Source of the DNA: Pseudomonas violetae
Lineage (GTDB): Bacteria; Pseudomonadota; Gammaproteobacteria; Pseudomonadales; Pseudomonadaceae
DNA: 64,000 nt
Reading direction: 5' to 3'
NCBI RefSeq assembly: GCF_023072615.1
Contig: NZ_JAKNRW010000018.1
Coordinates: 1-64,000 of the forward strand
The translations under genes and the position numbers were made by a program. This document shows, piece by piece, positions 27,451-35,747 of the stretch (the first letter of the stretch is position 1; every line of letters begins with the position of its first letter). The notes under the pieces were generated by a model, which ran no database searches, had not been told where the DNA came from, and saw nothing but the letters and a program-made list of their open reading frames with translations.

Positions 27451-29205
27451 ATGCGCGAAGCCCAACATCAGACGTTCACCACCCATGACGGCGTGGAATT
27501 GTTTTACCGCTACTGGCCAGGTACCACGGCCCCGGGCGAACCACGCCAGGCCGTGCTGTTGTTTCACCGCGGCCATGAACACTCGGGGCGCATTGCCCAT
27601 CTGGTGGATGAACTGAATCTGCCCAACCATGATTTCTTTGCCTGGGACGCCCGCGGTCATGGCCTCTCGCCCGGTGCCCGTGGCGACAGCCCGGGTTTTG
27701 CCACCAGCGTGCGTGACGTGCAGACCTTCTGCGATCACCTGGGCGCGGCCTACGGTATCGATGAAGAAAATATCGCGATGGTTGCCCAGAGCGTCGGTGC
27801 GGTGATCGTGGCTACCTGGGTCCACGACTATGCGCCACGCATACGCGCCCTGGTGCTGGCGTCACCGGCGTTCAAGGTCAAGCTCTACGTGCCCTTCGCG
27901 CGTCAGGGCCTGGTGCTGATGCGCCGGTGGCGAGGCAACTTTTTCGTCAACAGCTACGTTTAAGCGCGTTTTCTCAGCCATGACCCGCAAAGGGTCGCCA
28001 GCTACGACAACGACCCGCTGATCACCAAGGCGATTTCGGTCAATGTCCTGCTCGGCCTCTACGACGCTGCCGAGCGAGTGGTGGCCGATGCCCAGGCCAT
28101 CCAGGTGCCGACGCAGCTGTTGATCTCCGGTGCCGATTTCGTGGTACATCGCCGACCTCAGGAACAGTTTTTCGAGCGTCTCGGCAGCCTGCACAAGGAA
28201 AAACATGTGCTGCCGGGATTCTTCCACGACACCTTGGGTGAGCAACGGCGCGAAATCGCCGTCGCCAGCGTCCGTCGTTTTATCCTGCACAATTTCGAAC
28301 AACCGGCTGCCCGCCCTTCCCTGCTGGCCGCCGACCGCCTGGGCCTGACCTGCGCCGAATCAGAATCATTGGCCGCGCCATTGCCCCGCAATTCCCTGCG
28401 TGACCTGTATTGGCGCATGACCCGCGCCGGCATGGGCCTCGGCAGCCGGCTGTCGTCCGGGCTCAAGCTGGGTTTCGACACCGGTTTCGACTCCGGCAGT
28501 ACCCTGGACTACGTTTATCGCAACACGCCCACCGGCACGTCTGCCGTTGGCCGCCTGATCGATCGTAACTACCTGGACTCCATCGGCTGGCGTGGCATTC
28601 GCCAACGCAAGCTGCATGTCGAAGAACTGCTGCGCCTGGCCATGGCGCAATTGCGTGACCAGGGTCGCGAAGTGCGCATCGTCGACATCGCCGCCGGGCA
28701 CGGGCGCTACATTCTGGAAGCCTTGCAGGGCATCGACCCGCTGCCCGAGTCGATCCTGTTGCGCGACTACAGCGACATCAACGTGCGCGACGGCGGTGCG
28801 CTGATCCGCGACAAAGGCCTGGAGGCCATCGCCCGATTCGTCAAGGGCGATGCCTTCGACCGCGCCGACCTCGCCGCACTCGAGCCCAAGCCGACCCTGG
28901 CGGTGGTGTCCGGCCTGTACGAGCTGTTCGCCGACAACCAGATGGTCAGTGGCTCGCTCGCCGGACTGGCCGACGCCGTGGAACCTGGTGGCTATCTGGT
29001 CTACACTGGCCAGCCCTGGCACCCGCAGCTGGAACTGATCGCCCGCGCCTTGACCAGTCACCGTGAAGGCCAGGCCTGGGTCATGCGCCGGCGTACCCAG
29101 GCGGAAATGGACCAACTCGTAGCCGCCGCCGGCTTTCGCAAGATCGGCATGCGGGTCGATGAATGGGGCATTTTCAGCGTATCCCTGGCGCAACGGGTGC
29201 AATGA
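27451..29205 (+). pseudogene. ynbC: YnbC-like alpha/beta hydrolase-methyltransferase, interrupted by an in-frame TAA
   Basis: One reading frame runs from ATG 27451 to the TGA at 29203-29205, broken only by TAA at 27961-27963 (codon 171 of 585). Homology-like sequence continues without a frame change: NSYV, stop, ARFLSHDPQRVASYD. The N-terminal half is an alpha/beta hydrolase (FHRGHEHSGR, DARGHG, nucleophile elbow AQSVGA). The stop comes before the likely catalytic His in GFFHDTLG. The C-terminal half is a SAM methyltransferase (IVDIAAGHGRYI). A GTG at 28078 could restart translation of the second half, but no ribosome-binding site is evident. It may be a real mutation or a base-call error. 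Confidence 0.85.
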
Positions 29206-30548
29206 TGCCCCTGAACGCCCCATCCGCACGCGAACCGGGCCTGTTGAAACCGGCACTGCTCTGGCTGTTGCTGTTGGCCCCGCTGTTCTTCGCCACCTAC
29301 GGCTTCGCCACCTGGGTCACTACCCAACGGGACGATGTCGCCAGCCTGGTGTTCGACTGGGAAACCCGGATGCCGTTCTGGGCCTGGAGCATCGTCCCGT
29401 ACTGGTCCATCGACCTGCTCTACGGCCTATCGCTGTTGCTGCCCGCCAGTCGCCTGGAACTCAGGCGCCATGCCCTGCGCCTGATCACCGCCCAGTTGAT
29501 CGCGGTCAGTTGTTTCCTGATCTGGCCATTGCGCTTCACCTTTGCCCGGCCCGAACTGGACGGCGTGTTCGGCTGGCTGTTCGAGGTCCTGGCCGGTTTC
29601 GACAAGCCGTTCAATCAGGCGCCCTCCCTGCACATCGCGCTGCTGGTGGTGTTATGGAGTTGCTACCAGCGGCACTTGCAGGGCCTGTGGCGCGGGTTGA
29701 TGCATGGCTGGTTCATCCTGATCGGGGCGTCGGTGCTGACCACTTACCAGCACCATTTCGTCGACCTGCCCACCGGTGCGCTGCTCGGCTGGCTGTGCGT
29801 CTGGCTGTGGCCACTGGAGGGTCCCGGCCCTCTGCACGGTGCTAGCCTGACGGTGAATAGAAAACGCTGGCAACTGGCGCTGTATTACAGCTTGGGTGCC
29901 GCCGCCTTCACGATCCCGGCCTTTTCGTTGAGGGGCGCGTGGCTGTGGTTGATCTGGCCAGCGGTGGCCTTGCTGCTGGTAGCGCTCAATTACGCCGTGC
30001 TGGATGCTCGCGGTTTCCAGAAACGCGCCGATGGACGCCTGTCCCCCGCGGCACGCTGGCTGCTGGCACCCTACCTGGCGGCGGCGTGGCTCAACTCGCG
30101 CCTGTGGACCCGCCACCACCCGCAGCCCGACAGGGTGCTCGATGACGTCTGTCTCGGACGCCTGCCAGGCCGACAGGAACTGCAGCACTCGCCCTTTCGG
30201 GCAGTACTCGACCTGTGTGCAGAGCTGTCGTTGAACGCGGATTCGGTCACTTACCGCTCGCTGCCGGTACTGGACCTGACGGTACCCACCGCCGCGCAAT
30301 GCCAGGCAGCGGCCGAGGCGATCGAAAGCCTGCGCCAGCAAGGTCCGCTGCTGGTCTGCTGCGCCCTGGGCTACTCACGCAGTGCCATCGCTGTCGCCGC
30401 GTGGCTGCTGCACAGCGGCAGGGCCGCCAGTGTCGATGACGCCATCGCGCTGATTCAGCGTGCACGTCCGGGGATCGTCCTGAGCACTGCGCATCGCCAG
30501 GTGCTGCAACAGTTACCCATGATCACGGAGCAGGTCTGTGTCCACTGA
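29202..30548 (+). CDS. ynbD: PAP2 phosphatase fused to a dual-specificity phosphatase (YnbD-like)
   Basis: A 448-residue membrane protein. Its ATG overlaps the preceding stop (ATGATG), and the start MMPLNAPSAREPG is preferred over an in-frame upstream ATG. Residues 1 to about 250 hold six or more helices and PAP2 acid-phosphatase motifs (APSLHIALL, TYQHHFVDLPTG). The C-terminal 140 residues are a Cys-phosphatase domain with CALGYSR as the C-x5-R loop. E. coli YnbD has the same fusion. It probably dephosphorylates a lipid phosphate intermediate made by this operon, but the substrate is unproven. Confidence 0.9.
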   Translation: MMPLNAPSAREPGLLKPALLWLLLLAPLFFATYGFATWVTTQRDDVASLVFDWETRMPFWAWSIVPYWSIDLLYGLSLLLPASRLELRRHALRLITAQLIAVSCFLIWPLRFTFARPELDGVFGWLFEVLAGFDKPFNQAPSLHIALLVVLWSCYQRHLQGLWRGLMHGWFILIGASVLTTYQHHFVDLPTGALLGWLCVWLWPLEGPGPLHGASLTVNRKRWQLALYYSLGAAAFTIPAFSLRGAWLWLIWPAVALLLVALNYAVLDARGFQKRADGRLSPAARWLLAPYLAAAWLNSRLWTRHHPQPDRVLDDVCLGRLPGRQELQHSPFRAVLDLCAELSLNADSVTYRSLPVLDLTVPTAAQCQAAAEAIESLRQQGPLLVCCALGYSRSAIAVAAWLLHSGRAASVDDAIALIQRARPGIVLSTAHRQVLQQLPMITEQVCVH

Positions 30549-30993
30549 TATGCAGCTGCAAACGACCGCCAGCCTATTGCGCCGTGGCGATTCGCTGGAC
30601 CGACTGTCCAGCGGGCTCACGCTGCTGGGGGCCCTGCTCGGCCTGGGCCAATATGTCGTGGCCAGCCCGGGAACCTGGGGGTTGACCTGCAGCGGTGCAC
30701 TGCTGGTGCTGGGCCTGTGGCAAAAATACTGGGCACTGCGGGTCGCGTTCGATGCCGATCTGTTCCAGCACCTGGCCGCCCGTGCACAAGACCTTCCCGA
30801 ACGCACCCAGGCCCTGGACCATGCGCTGACGGCGCTGGGCCTGCAGCCCGCCGACCGTGGCGACCGTCCCTGGAACGAACGTATCTCTGGCGCTCTGACG
30901 TTGTTACGCCGCCAGGCATTGCTGGTGGCGGCACAAGTGCTGCTGACCCTGGTTTTCATTGTGGCCGGCCCTTGGCTGACCTTTGCTGGATAA
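30538..30993 (+). CDS. Small membrane protein of the ynb-like operon
   Basis: A 151-residue protein of no recognised family. There are two membrane helices near residues 25-60 (LGALLGLGQYV, ALLVLGLWQKYWAL) and one at the C-terminus (LLVAAQVLLTLVFIVAGPWL). It starts with GTG 11 bases inside the end of ynbD; an ATG at 30550 is an alternative. Tight packing between ynbD and the acyltransferase gene implies a role in the same lipid pathway, perhaps as an accessory subunit. Confidence 0.78.
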   Translation: MSTDMQLQTTASLLRRGDSLDRLSSGLTLLGALLGLGQYVVASPGTWGLTCSGALLVLGLWQKYWALRVAFDADLFQHLAARAQDLPERTQALDHALTALGLQPADRGDRPWNERISGALTLLRRQALLVAAQVLLTLVFIVAGPWLTFAG

Positions 30994-31002
30994 GGAGTTT
31001 TC

Positions 31003-31623
31003 ATGCTCGCAACCGCGGTTGCCACCCTCATCATCTCGGGCGCCCGCCTGCTCACCGGCGCCCGCAGCCTGTGGCTCGGCTGTGCGCCGCAGGCGGTGCA
31101 GCGCATCTACTTCGCCAACCACAGCAGCCATGGCGACTTCGTGTTGTTGTGGGCTTCCTTGCCGCCCACCTTGCGCCGTATCACCCGGCCGGTGGCCGGC
31201 GCCGATTACTGGCTCAAAAGCCCGCTGCGCCGCTACATCATCAACCGGGTGTTCAATGGCGTAATGATCGACCGTGAACGCAAGGAGAGCGACTACAACC
31301 CCTTGCAACCGATGCTCGATGCCCTGGAAAACGGCGATTCGCTGATCATTTTCCCTGAAGGCACGCGCAACCCCGAGGACGGCCTGCTGCCGTTCAAGAG
31401 CGGGCTGTACCACCTGGCACAAGCCTATCCCCAGGCTCAATTGATCCCGGTGTGGATCGCCAACCTCAACCGCGTCATGCCCAAAGGCCGCGTCCTGCCG
31501 CTGCCGCTGTTATGCACCATCAGCTTTGGCGCCGCCCTGGCCCTTGGCGAAGAAGAAACCAAGGCGCAATTTCTCGAACGCAGCCGCGACGCGCTGTTGA
31601 GCCTGGCCGAGGAGCAAGCCTGA
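31003..31623 (+). CDS. PlsC-like 1-acylglycerol-3-phosphate acyltransferase
   Basis: A 206-residue acyltransferase. The catalytic NHxxxxD-type motif is NHSSHGDFVLLW near residues 40-51, and the phosphate-binding block is FPEGTRNPEDG near 119-129. It is shorter than housekeeping PlsC and starts with a single hydrophobic helix. It lies 9 bp after the small membrane protein gene and 1 bp before the CdsA-like gene. In this operon it would supply phosphatidic acid, or acylate a special lipid, for the CDP-activating step. Confidence 0.9.
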   Translation: MLATAVATLIISGARLLTGARSLWLGCAPQAVQRIYFANHSSHGDFVLLWASLPPTLRRITRPVAGADYWLKSPLRRYIINRVFNGVMIDRERKESDYNPLQPMLDALENGDSLIIFPEGTRNPEDGLLPFKSGLYHLAQAYPQAQLIPVWIANLNRVMPKGRVLPLPLLCTISFGAALALGEEETKAQFLERSRDALLSLAEEQA

Positions 31624-31624
31624 C

Positions 31625-32557
31625 ATGGACAGACAAACCCTGATGTTGTTTGGCGCGATTGGCGCGTTTCTGCTGCTGGCCTCGGTGATCGGTTTCATGC
31701 TCAAGCGGCGCGCTGGCGGCACGGCGAACCCGGTGATCGACAACCTCAACGCCCGGATCAACGCCTGGTGGGTCATGGTGCTGGTGATCGGAATCGCCTT
31801 CTGGCTCGGCACCACGGCGGTGATCCTGTTGTTCTACACCGTGTCGTTCTACGCCCTGCGCGAATTCATGACCCTCACGCCGACCCGCCGCAGCGACTAC
31901 CCGGCACTGGTGGCGGCGTTCTACCTGGCACTGCCGCTGCAGTACCTGCTCATCTACTACGACTGGTACGGGCTGTTCTCGATCTTCATTCCGGTGTACG
32001 TGTTCCTGCTGCTGCCGATCCTCGCGTCCCTGGGCGGCGACAGCACGCACTTTCTCGAACGCGCCTCGAAAGTCCAATGGGGCCTGATGATCGCGGTGTT
32101 CTGTGTGTCCCACGTGCCCGCCCTGCTGACCCTCGATATCGCCGGTTATGAGGGGCGAAACCTGCTGTTGATCGCTTACCTGGTGATCGTGGTGCAGATG
32201 TCGGATGTACTGCAGTACGTCTGCGGAAAACTGTTCGGCAAACGCAAGATCGCCCCCAACCTGTCGCCGTCCAAGACGGTGGAAGGCTTTGTCGGTGGCA
32301 TCCTCCTGGCGTCGCTGATCGGTTGTGCCTTGTGGTGGATCACGCCGTTCAATCCCTGGCAGTCACTGCTCATCGCCCTGCTGATCAACCTGCTGGGGTT
32401 CGCCGGCGGTATTGTGATGTCGGCAATCAAGCGCGACCGCGGCGTGAAGGATTGGGGGCACATGATCGAAGGCCACGGCGGCATGCTCGACCGCCTGGAT
32501 TCGGTGTGTTTTGCGGCGCCGATCTTCTTTCACCTGGTCCGGTATGGGTGGACCTGA
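31625..32557 (+). CDS. ynbB: Phosphatidate cytidylyltransferase (CdsA/YnbB-like)
   Basis: A 310-residue integral membrane enzyme with about eight helices. It carries SPSKTVEGFVGG and the complete CDS signature spread over SAIKRDRGVKDWGH and GHGGMLDRLDS near residues 265-290, so it should make CDP-diacylglycerol from phosphatidic acid and CTP. It is distinct from the housekeeping cdsA expected near dxr elsewhere. It closes the operon and is followed by a strong terminator. It would feed the YnbA-like transferase that opens the operon. Confidence 0.93.
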   Translation: MDRQTLMLFGAIGAFLLLASVIGFMLKRRAGGTANPVIDNLNARINAWWVMVLVIGIAFWLGTTAVILLFYTVSFYALREFMTLTPTRRSDYPALVAAFYLALPLQYLLIYYDWYGLFSIFIPVYVFLLLPILASLGGDSTHFLERASKVQWGLMIAVFCVSHVPALLTLDIAGYEGRNLLLIAYLVIVVQMSDVLQYVCGKLFGKRKIAPNLSPSKTVEGFVGGILLASLIGCALWWITPFNPWQSLLIALLINLLGFAGGIVMSAIKRDRGVKDWGHMIEGHGGMLDRLDSVCFAAPIFFHLVRYGWT

Positions 32558-32577
32558 TTCATCCAATCCGGCCCCGC

Positions 32578-32612
32578 AAAAAAAGACCCCAACCAAAGTC
32601 GGGGTCTTTTTG
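32578..32612. terminator. Bidirectional rho-independent terminator
   Basis: AAAAAGACCCC-(10 nt)-GGGGTCTTTTT forms an 11-bp stem with A and T tracts on both sides. It ends the ynb-like operon on the plus strand and can end the Hsp20 transcript on the minus strand. Confidence 0.9.
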
Positions 32613-32659
32613 CTTCAGCCGGCAGCGTCGTACTCAGACGACCCTGCGCGGGGTCCGAC

Positions 32660-33106
32660 TCAATGCTGCAGAGCCGGTTTTTGCGTCCCGTTGATCGGGA
32701 TGCGCTTGGCTTTCGCCTCTTCCGGAATCACCCGCAACAGGTCGATGCTCAACAGCCCGTTGCTCAGGCCGGCGGCCTTGATTTCGATATGGTCCGCCAG
32801 ACGGAAGGACAGTTTGAAGGCCCGCTGGGCGATGCCCTGGTACAGATAAGTGACATCTTCGTTCGCGTCACGTTTGCCGCCACTGATGGTCAGCACACCT
32901 TTTTCCACTTGCAGCTCCAGGTCTTCTTCCTGGAAGCCGGCGGCGGCCACGACGATGCGGTATTGGTCGTCGCCGTGTTTTTCCACGTTGTAGGGTGGGT
33001 AGGTGCTGCCTGGTTCGTTGCGCAGGGCGGTTTCGAACAGGTCGTTGAAACGGTCGAAGCCCACCGAGGAACGGAACAGTGGTGCCATGGAAAATGCAGT
33101 ACTCAT
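32660..33106 (-). CDS. ibpA: Small heat-shock protein, Hsp20/IbpA family
   Basis: A 148-residue holdase chaperone. The N-terminal arm has FDRFNDLFE, the alpha-crystallin domain spans about residues 38-128 (YPPYNVEKHGDDQYRIVV, GVLTISGGK, AFKLSFRL, GLLSIDLLRV), and the C-terminal tail carries the RIPIN anchor (I-x-I type). It binds unfolding proteins during heat stress and passes them to DnaK/ClpB. Upstream are a sigma-32 promoter and a ROSE-like thermometer, so both transcription and translation should respond to heat. Confidence 0.96.
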   Translation of the reverse strand: MSTAFSMAPLFRSSVGFDRFNDLFETALRNEPGSTYPPYNVEKHGDDQYRIVVAAAGFQEEDLELQVEKGVLTISGGKRDANEDVTYLYQGIAQRAFKLSFRLADHIEIKAAGLSNGLLSIDLLRVIPEEAKAKRIPINGTQKPALQH

Positions 33107-33175
33107 GATTCAAATCTCCTGAAAACAGATCAGCAAGTTTTTTTGTCTCCGCGACCCGAATTCGGCATCGCGTAA
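33107..33175 (-). promoter_or_regulatory. ROSE-like RNA thermometer in the ibpA leader
   Basis: The leader on the minus strand carries TTGCT (33132-33136) about 11 bases before the ribosome-binding site AGGAG (33116-33120). In ROSE elements a U(U/C)GCU motif pairs with the Shine-Dalgarno sequence and melts with heat. The spacing suits a terminal hairpin. The upstream hairpins of a full ROSE element were not modelled. Pseudomonas ibpA genes are known to carry such elements. Confidence 0.65.
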
Positions 33176-33180
33176 TTCCA

Positions 33181-33208
33181 AAATAGGGACCGCTGACTGG
33201 TTTTCAAG
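33181..33208 (-). promoter_or_regulatory. Sigma-32 heat-shock promoter of ibpA
   Basis: On the minus strand, CTTGAAA (33202-33208) and CCCTATTT (33181-33188) are separated by 13 bases. This fits the sigma-32 consensus CTTGAAA / CCCCATnT at one mismatch. The predicted transcript starts about 70 bases before the ibpA start, leaving room for the thermometer leader. Confidence 0.8.
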
Positions 33209-33228
33209 AGGGTATTTTCAGATTTTTT

Positions 33229-34188
33229 TCAGGCCGCTTCGGCCACCTGCAGCCCCAGTAAACGCGAGACCTGGTCCAGTTCGGTTTCGCGACGCAGGAC
33301 AGTGAACAGCTCCACCGCTTCGGGATAATTGCGGGTCAGCATCGCCAGCCACTGCTTCAAGCGACCCGGCGATTGCCGCGCGGTCATCTGCGCCTTGGCC
33401 TGCAGCCAGAAGTCCTGGATCAGCGGGAGCAGTTCGGCCCAGGTCATCTCGACCACTTCCTCACCGGCGCGCGCGGCAGCGATTTGCCGGGCCAGATCGG
33501 GGCGCGAGACCAGGCCGCGACCGAGCATGATGTCTTCCACACCGCTGATTTCGCGGCAACGGCGCCAGTCCTCGACGCTCCAGATATCGCCATTGGCAAA
33601 CACCGGCACCTTGACCACGTCCTGCACCCGCGGGATCCACTCCCAATGGGCCGGCGGCTTGTAGCCATCGGTCTTGGTCCGCGCATGCACCACAATGTGC
33701 GCCGCGCCACCTTCAGCCAGCGCCGTGGCGCAGACCAGGGCACCGTCCGGGCTGTCAAAACCTAGGCGCATCTTGGCGGTCACCGGGATGTGCGCCGGTA
33801 CCGCGCGACGCACGTGTTCGACGATCTCGTTGAGCAGTTCCGGTTCCTTGAGCAATACCGCACCGCCACGGGACTTGTTGACGGTCTTGGCCGGGCAGCC
33901 GAAGTTCAGGTCGATGACCTCGGAACCGAGCTCGCAGGCCAGCGCGGCGTTTTCCGCCAGGCACACCGGATCGGACCCGAGCAACTGCACCCGCAGCGGC
34001 ACGCCGGACGCAGTGCGGGCGCCGGTCAGCAGTTCAGGGCCGAACTTGTGGTAATAGGCAGGCGTGAGCAGCTGGTCATTGATCCGGATGAACTCGGTCA
34101 CGCACCAATCGATACCCCCCACACGGGTCAGCACGTCCCGCAGGATGTTGTCGACCAACCCCTCCATGGGCGCCAAAGCAATTTGCAT
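33229..34188 (-). CDS. dusC: tRNA-dihydrouridine(16) synthase
   Basis: A 319-residue FMN enzyme that reduces uridine 16 in tRNA D-loops. The start MQIALAPMEG is chosen because APMEG is the FMN-binding opening; a GTG three codons upstream is possible. The catalytic cysteine lies in NFGCPAKTVNKSRGG near residue 98. MRLGFDSPD and IVVHARTKTDGY follow, and VFANGDIWSVED binds the FMN phosphate. The C-terminal helical domain differs from the dusA product at 54.2 kb and fits DusC. It is monocistronic. Confidence 0.93.
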   Translation of the reverse strand: MQIALAPMEGLVDNILRDVLTRVGGIDWCVTEFIRINDQLLTPAYYHKFGPELLTGARTASGVPLRVQLLGSDPVCLAENAALACELGSEVIDLNFGCPAKTVNKSRGGAVLLKEPELLNEIVEHVRRAVPAHIPVTAKMRLGFDSPDGALVCATALAEGGAAHIVVHARTKTDGYKPPAHWEWIPRVQDVVKVPVFANGDIWSVEDWRRCREISGVEDIMLGRGLVSRPDLARQIAAARAGEEVVEMTWAELLPLIQDFWLQAKAQMTARQSPGRLKQWLAMLTRNYPEAVELFTVLRRETELDQVSRLLGLQVAEAA

Positions 34189-34265
34189 GAAAAACACACT
34201 CTACGAAAACCGTGCGGCAGTTTACTGGATTGCGCGGGAAATCTGCAGAACATCGCAGATCCCCT

Positions 34266-34377
34266 GTAGGAGCGAGCTTGCTCGCGATGGTCGTCATCGA
34301 TAACGCGTCAAGCCTGACGCTCCGCAGCGCTCTCAGGTTTTTCGTCGGAGCGCCGCCCGGAGCAAGCTCGCTCCTAC
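34266..34377. repeat. REP doublet, inverted (REPIN-like)
   Basis: GTAGGAGCGAGCTTGCTCGCGATGG and a right copy ending GAGCAAGCTCGCTCCTAC face each other over about 70 bp. The inner part of the right copy is degenerate (GCCGCCCGGAGCAAGC). It lies between dusC and the thioesterase gene and ends 5 bp from the thioesterase stop. Confidence 0.9.
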
Positions 34378-34382
34378 AGTGA

Positions 34383-34832
34383 TTAGATTTTGGTTGTATC
34401 CAACACCTGTAATGCCGGGCCGTAACCCTCGATAAACTCCACCGGCATGCGCTTGGGCCTGCCGGTGGACAGTTCGATGCAGACGAAGGTGGTCTGCGCC
34501 CGCAGCAGCGTGGTGTTGTCGCTGGGGCGCTTCAACTGGAAGTGCCGGGTCATTTTCAGGCGCTGGTCCCAATCGACGATCCAGGTCGCCAATTGCAGCT
34601 CATCATCTTCATAGGCGGCCGCCAGGTAATCGATCTCGTGCCGCACCACCGCCATCGCCCGATCCAGCCGCCGATACTCGACCAGGTCCAGGCCGAGCCG
34701 CTGGGAGTGGCGCCAGGCGCAGCGTTCGAGCCAGGTCACATACACCGCGTTATTGGCGTGACCCAGCCCGTCGATGTCCTCGGCGCCCACTTGCAGATCA
34801 ATGATAAACGGCGTTGCCCGATCCCAGCCCAT
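34383..34832 (-). CDS. Acyl-CoA thioesterase, 4HBT hot-dog fold
   Basis: A 149-residue single hot-dog protein. Residues 10-38 carry the 4-hydroxybenzoyl-CoA thioesterase-like pattern (LQVGAEDIDGLGHANNAVYV), with the catalytic acid in the helix motif. IDYLAAAYEDDELQLATWI and TTFVCIELSTGRPKRMP follow. It probably hydrolyses an acyl-CoA; the chain and substrate are not readable. It lies downstream of the alpha/beta hydrolase and TetR genes, with a 50-bp gap, so it may share their transcript. Confidence 0.88.
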   Translation of the reverse strand: MGWDRATPFIIDLQVGAEDIDGLGHANNAVYVTWLERCAWRHSQRLGLDLVEYRRLDRAMAVVRHEIDYLAAAYEDDELQLATWIVDWDQRLKMTRHFQLKRPSDNTTLLRAQTTFVCIELSTGRPKRMPVEFIEGYGPALQVLDTTKI

Positions 34833-34882
34833 GCCCCACTCCCCCGGTCAGATGATGTCGACCGGGGCAGTGTAACGGATGC

Positions 34883-35716
34883 TCAGGCCGATTGGCGCGA
34901 TTGCAGGCTACGACCGGACAGCAGTGACAGCACGCCATCGATCACCCGGGGATCGGCCAGCACCCGTTGATGACCGCCCTCTTCCAGGCGCAACAGAAGG
35001 CTGTCGAACCAGGCTTCGTGGATCAGCTGGGATTCCTTGACCGAGACTAAGTTGTCGTCTTCGGCATGCACGATCAAGCCGGGCATGTCGAGCTGATAGT
35101 GCGCGACATCCAGCGTCGCGGCACGCATGCCGACGTCTCGCTCGACCTGACGGATGAACGCCGAACGGGCTTTGGGCGGCAGCCGCACGTAACGCGCGAA
35201 GCCGCGCAGCACCCCGAGGATGCGTGCCGGGGCAGCGATGGTCACCAAGGTTTCGGTACGCAGGCCCAACTGCACGGCGAGCATGGCACTGGCGCCGCCC
35301 ATGGAGTGGCCGATGACCGCCTGCAGGGGCGGCAACTCGGCAGCCGCCTCGAGCATCGCCCGGGCGAACAGCACCACATTCGCTTCATTGCCTGGCGAGC
35401 GTCCGTGGGCGGGACCGTCCAGCGCCACCACGGTATAACCGGCATCGACCAGCGCGGTGATCAGGCTGGCGAACTGCGTCGGCCGGCCTTCCCAACCGTG
35501 CATCAGCAACACCGCCGGGCCCTGCCCCCAACGCAAGGCCGAGAGGCCGAAGCGCAAGGTGATCCGTTCGGATTTGGCCAACAGCGGCAATTCCCAGTCA
35601 CGCGGCGGCAGGTCCCGCGGCGTCATGAACGCCAGTCGCATTTTGCTCGCGACCAGTTGTGGTGCGAACCAGCCCAAGGTGCCATTAACGCCACGAACCC
35701 ACTTTAACCCGCTCAT
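34883..35716 (-). CDS. Alpha/beta-fold hydrolase
   Basis: A 277-residue hydrolase. I start at ATG 35716 because GGGGAG lies eight bases upstream; a GTG at 35725 is also in frame. The oxyanion region is LLMHGWEGRPTQF, the nucleophile Ser is in GHSMGGASAM near residue 140, and HAEDDNLV and EGGHQRVL hold the likely Asp and His. It carries no signal peptide, so it acts in the cytoplasm. It is 31 bp after a TetR gene, which may control it. Confidence 0.88.
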   Translation of the reverse strand: MSGLKWVRGVNGTLGWFAPQLVASKMRLAFMTPRDLPPRDWELPLLAKSERITLRFGLSALRWGQGPAVLLMHGWEGRPTQFASLITALVDAGYTVVALDGPAHGRSPGNEANVVLFARAMLEAAAELPPLQAVIGHSMGGASAMLAVQLGLRTETLVTIAAPARILGVLRGFARYVRLPPKARSAFIRQVERDVGMRAATLDVAHYQLDMPGLIVHAEDDNLVSVKESQLIHEAWFDSLLLRLEEGGHQRVLADPRVIDGVLSLLSGRSLQSRQSA

Positions 35717-35747
35717 CGCTCTCACTCCCCAGGCTCAGACCTTCAGG

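Noticed and set aside
27961..27963. Programmed stop readthrough or selenocysteine at the ynbC stop
   Set aside because: The codon is TAA, not TGA, and no hairpin or readthrough context follows. A mutation or read error is simpler.
30904..31440. A minus-strand open frame of 178 codons inside the acyltransferase gene
   Set aside because: The opposite strand has the NHSSHGD and FPEGTR motifs at the right spacing; this frame has none.
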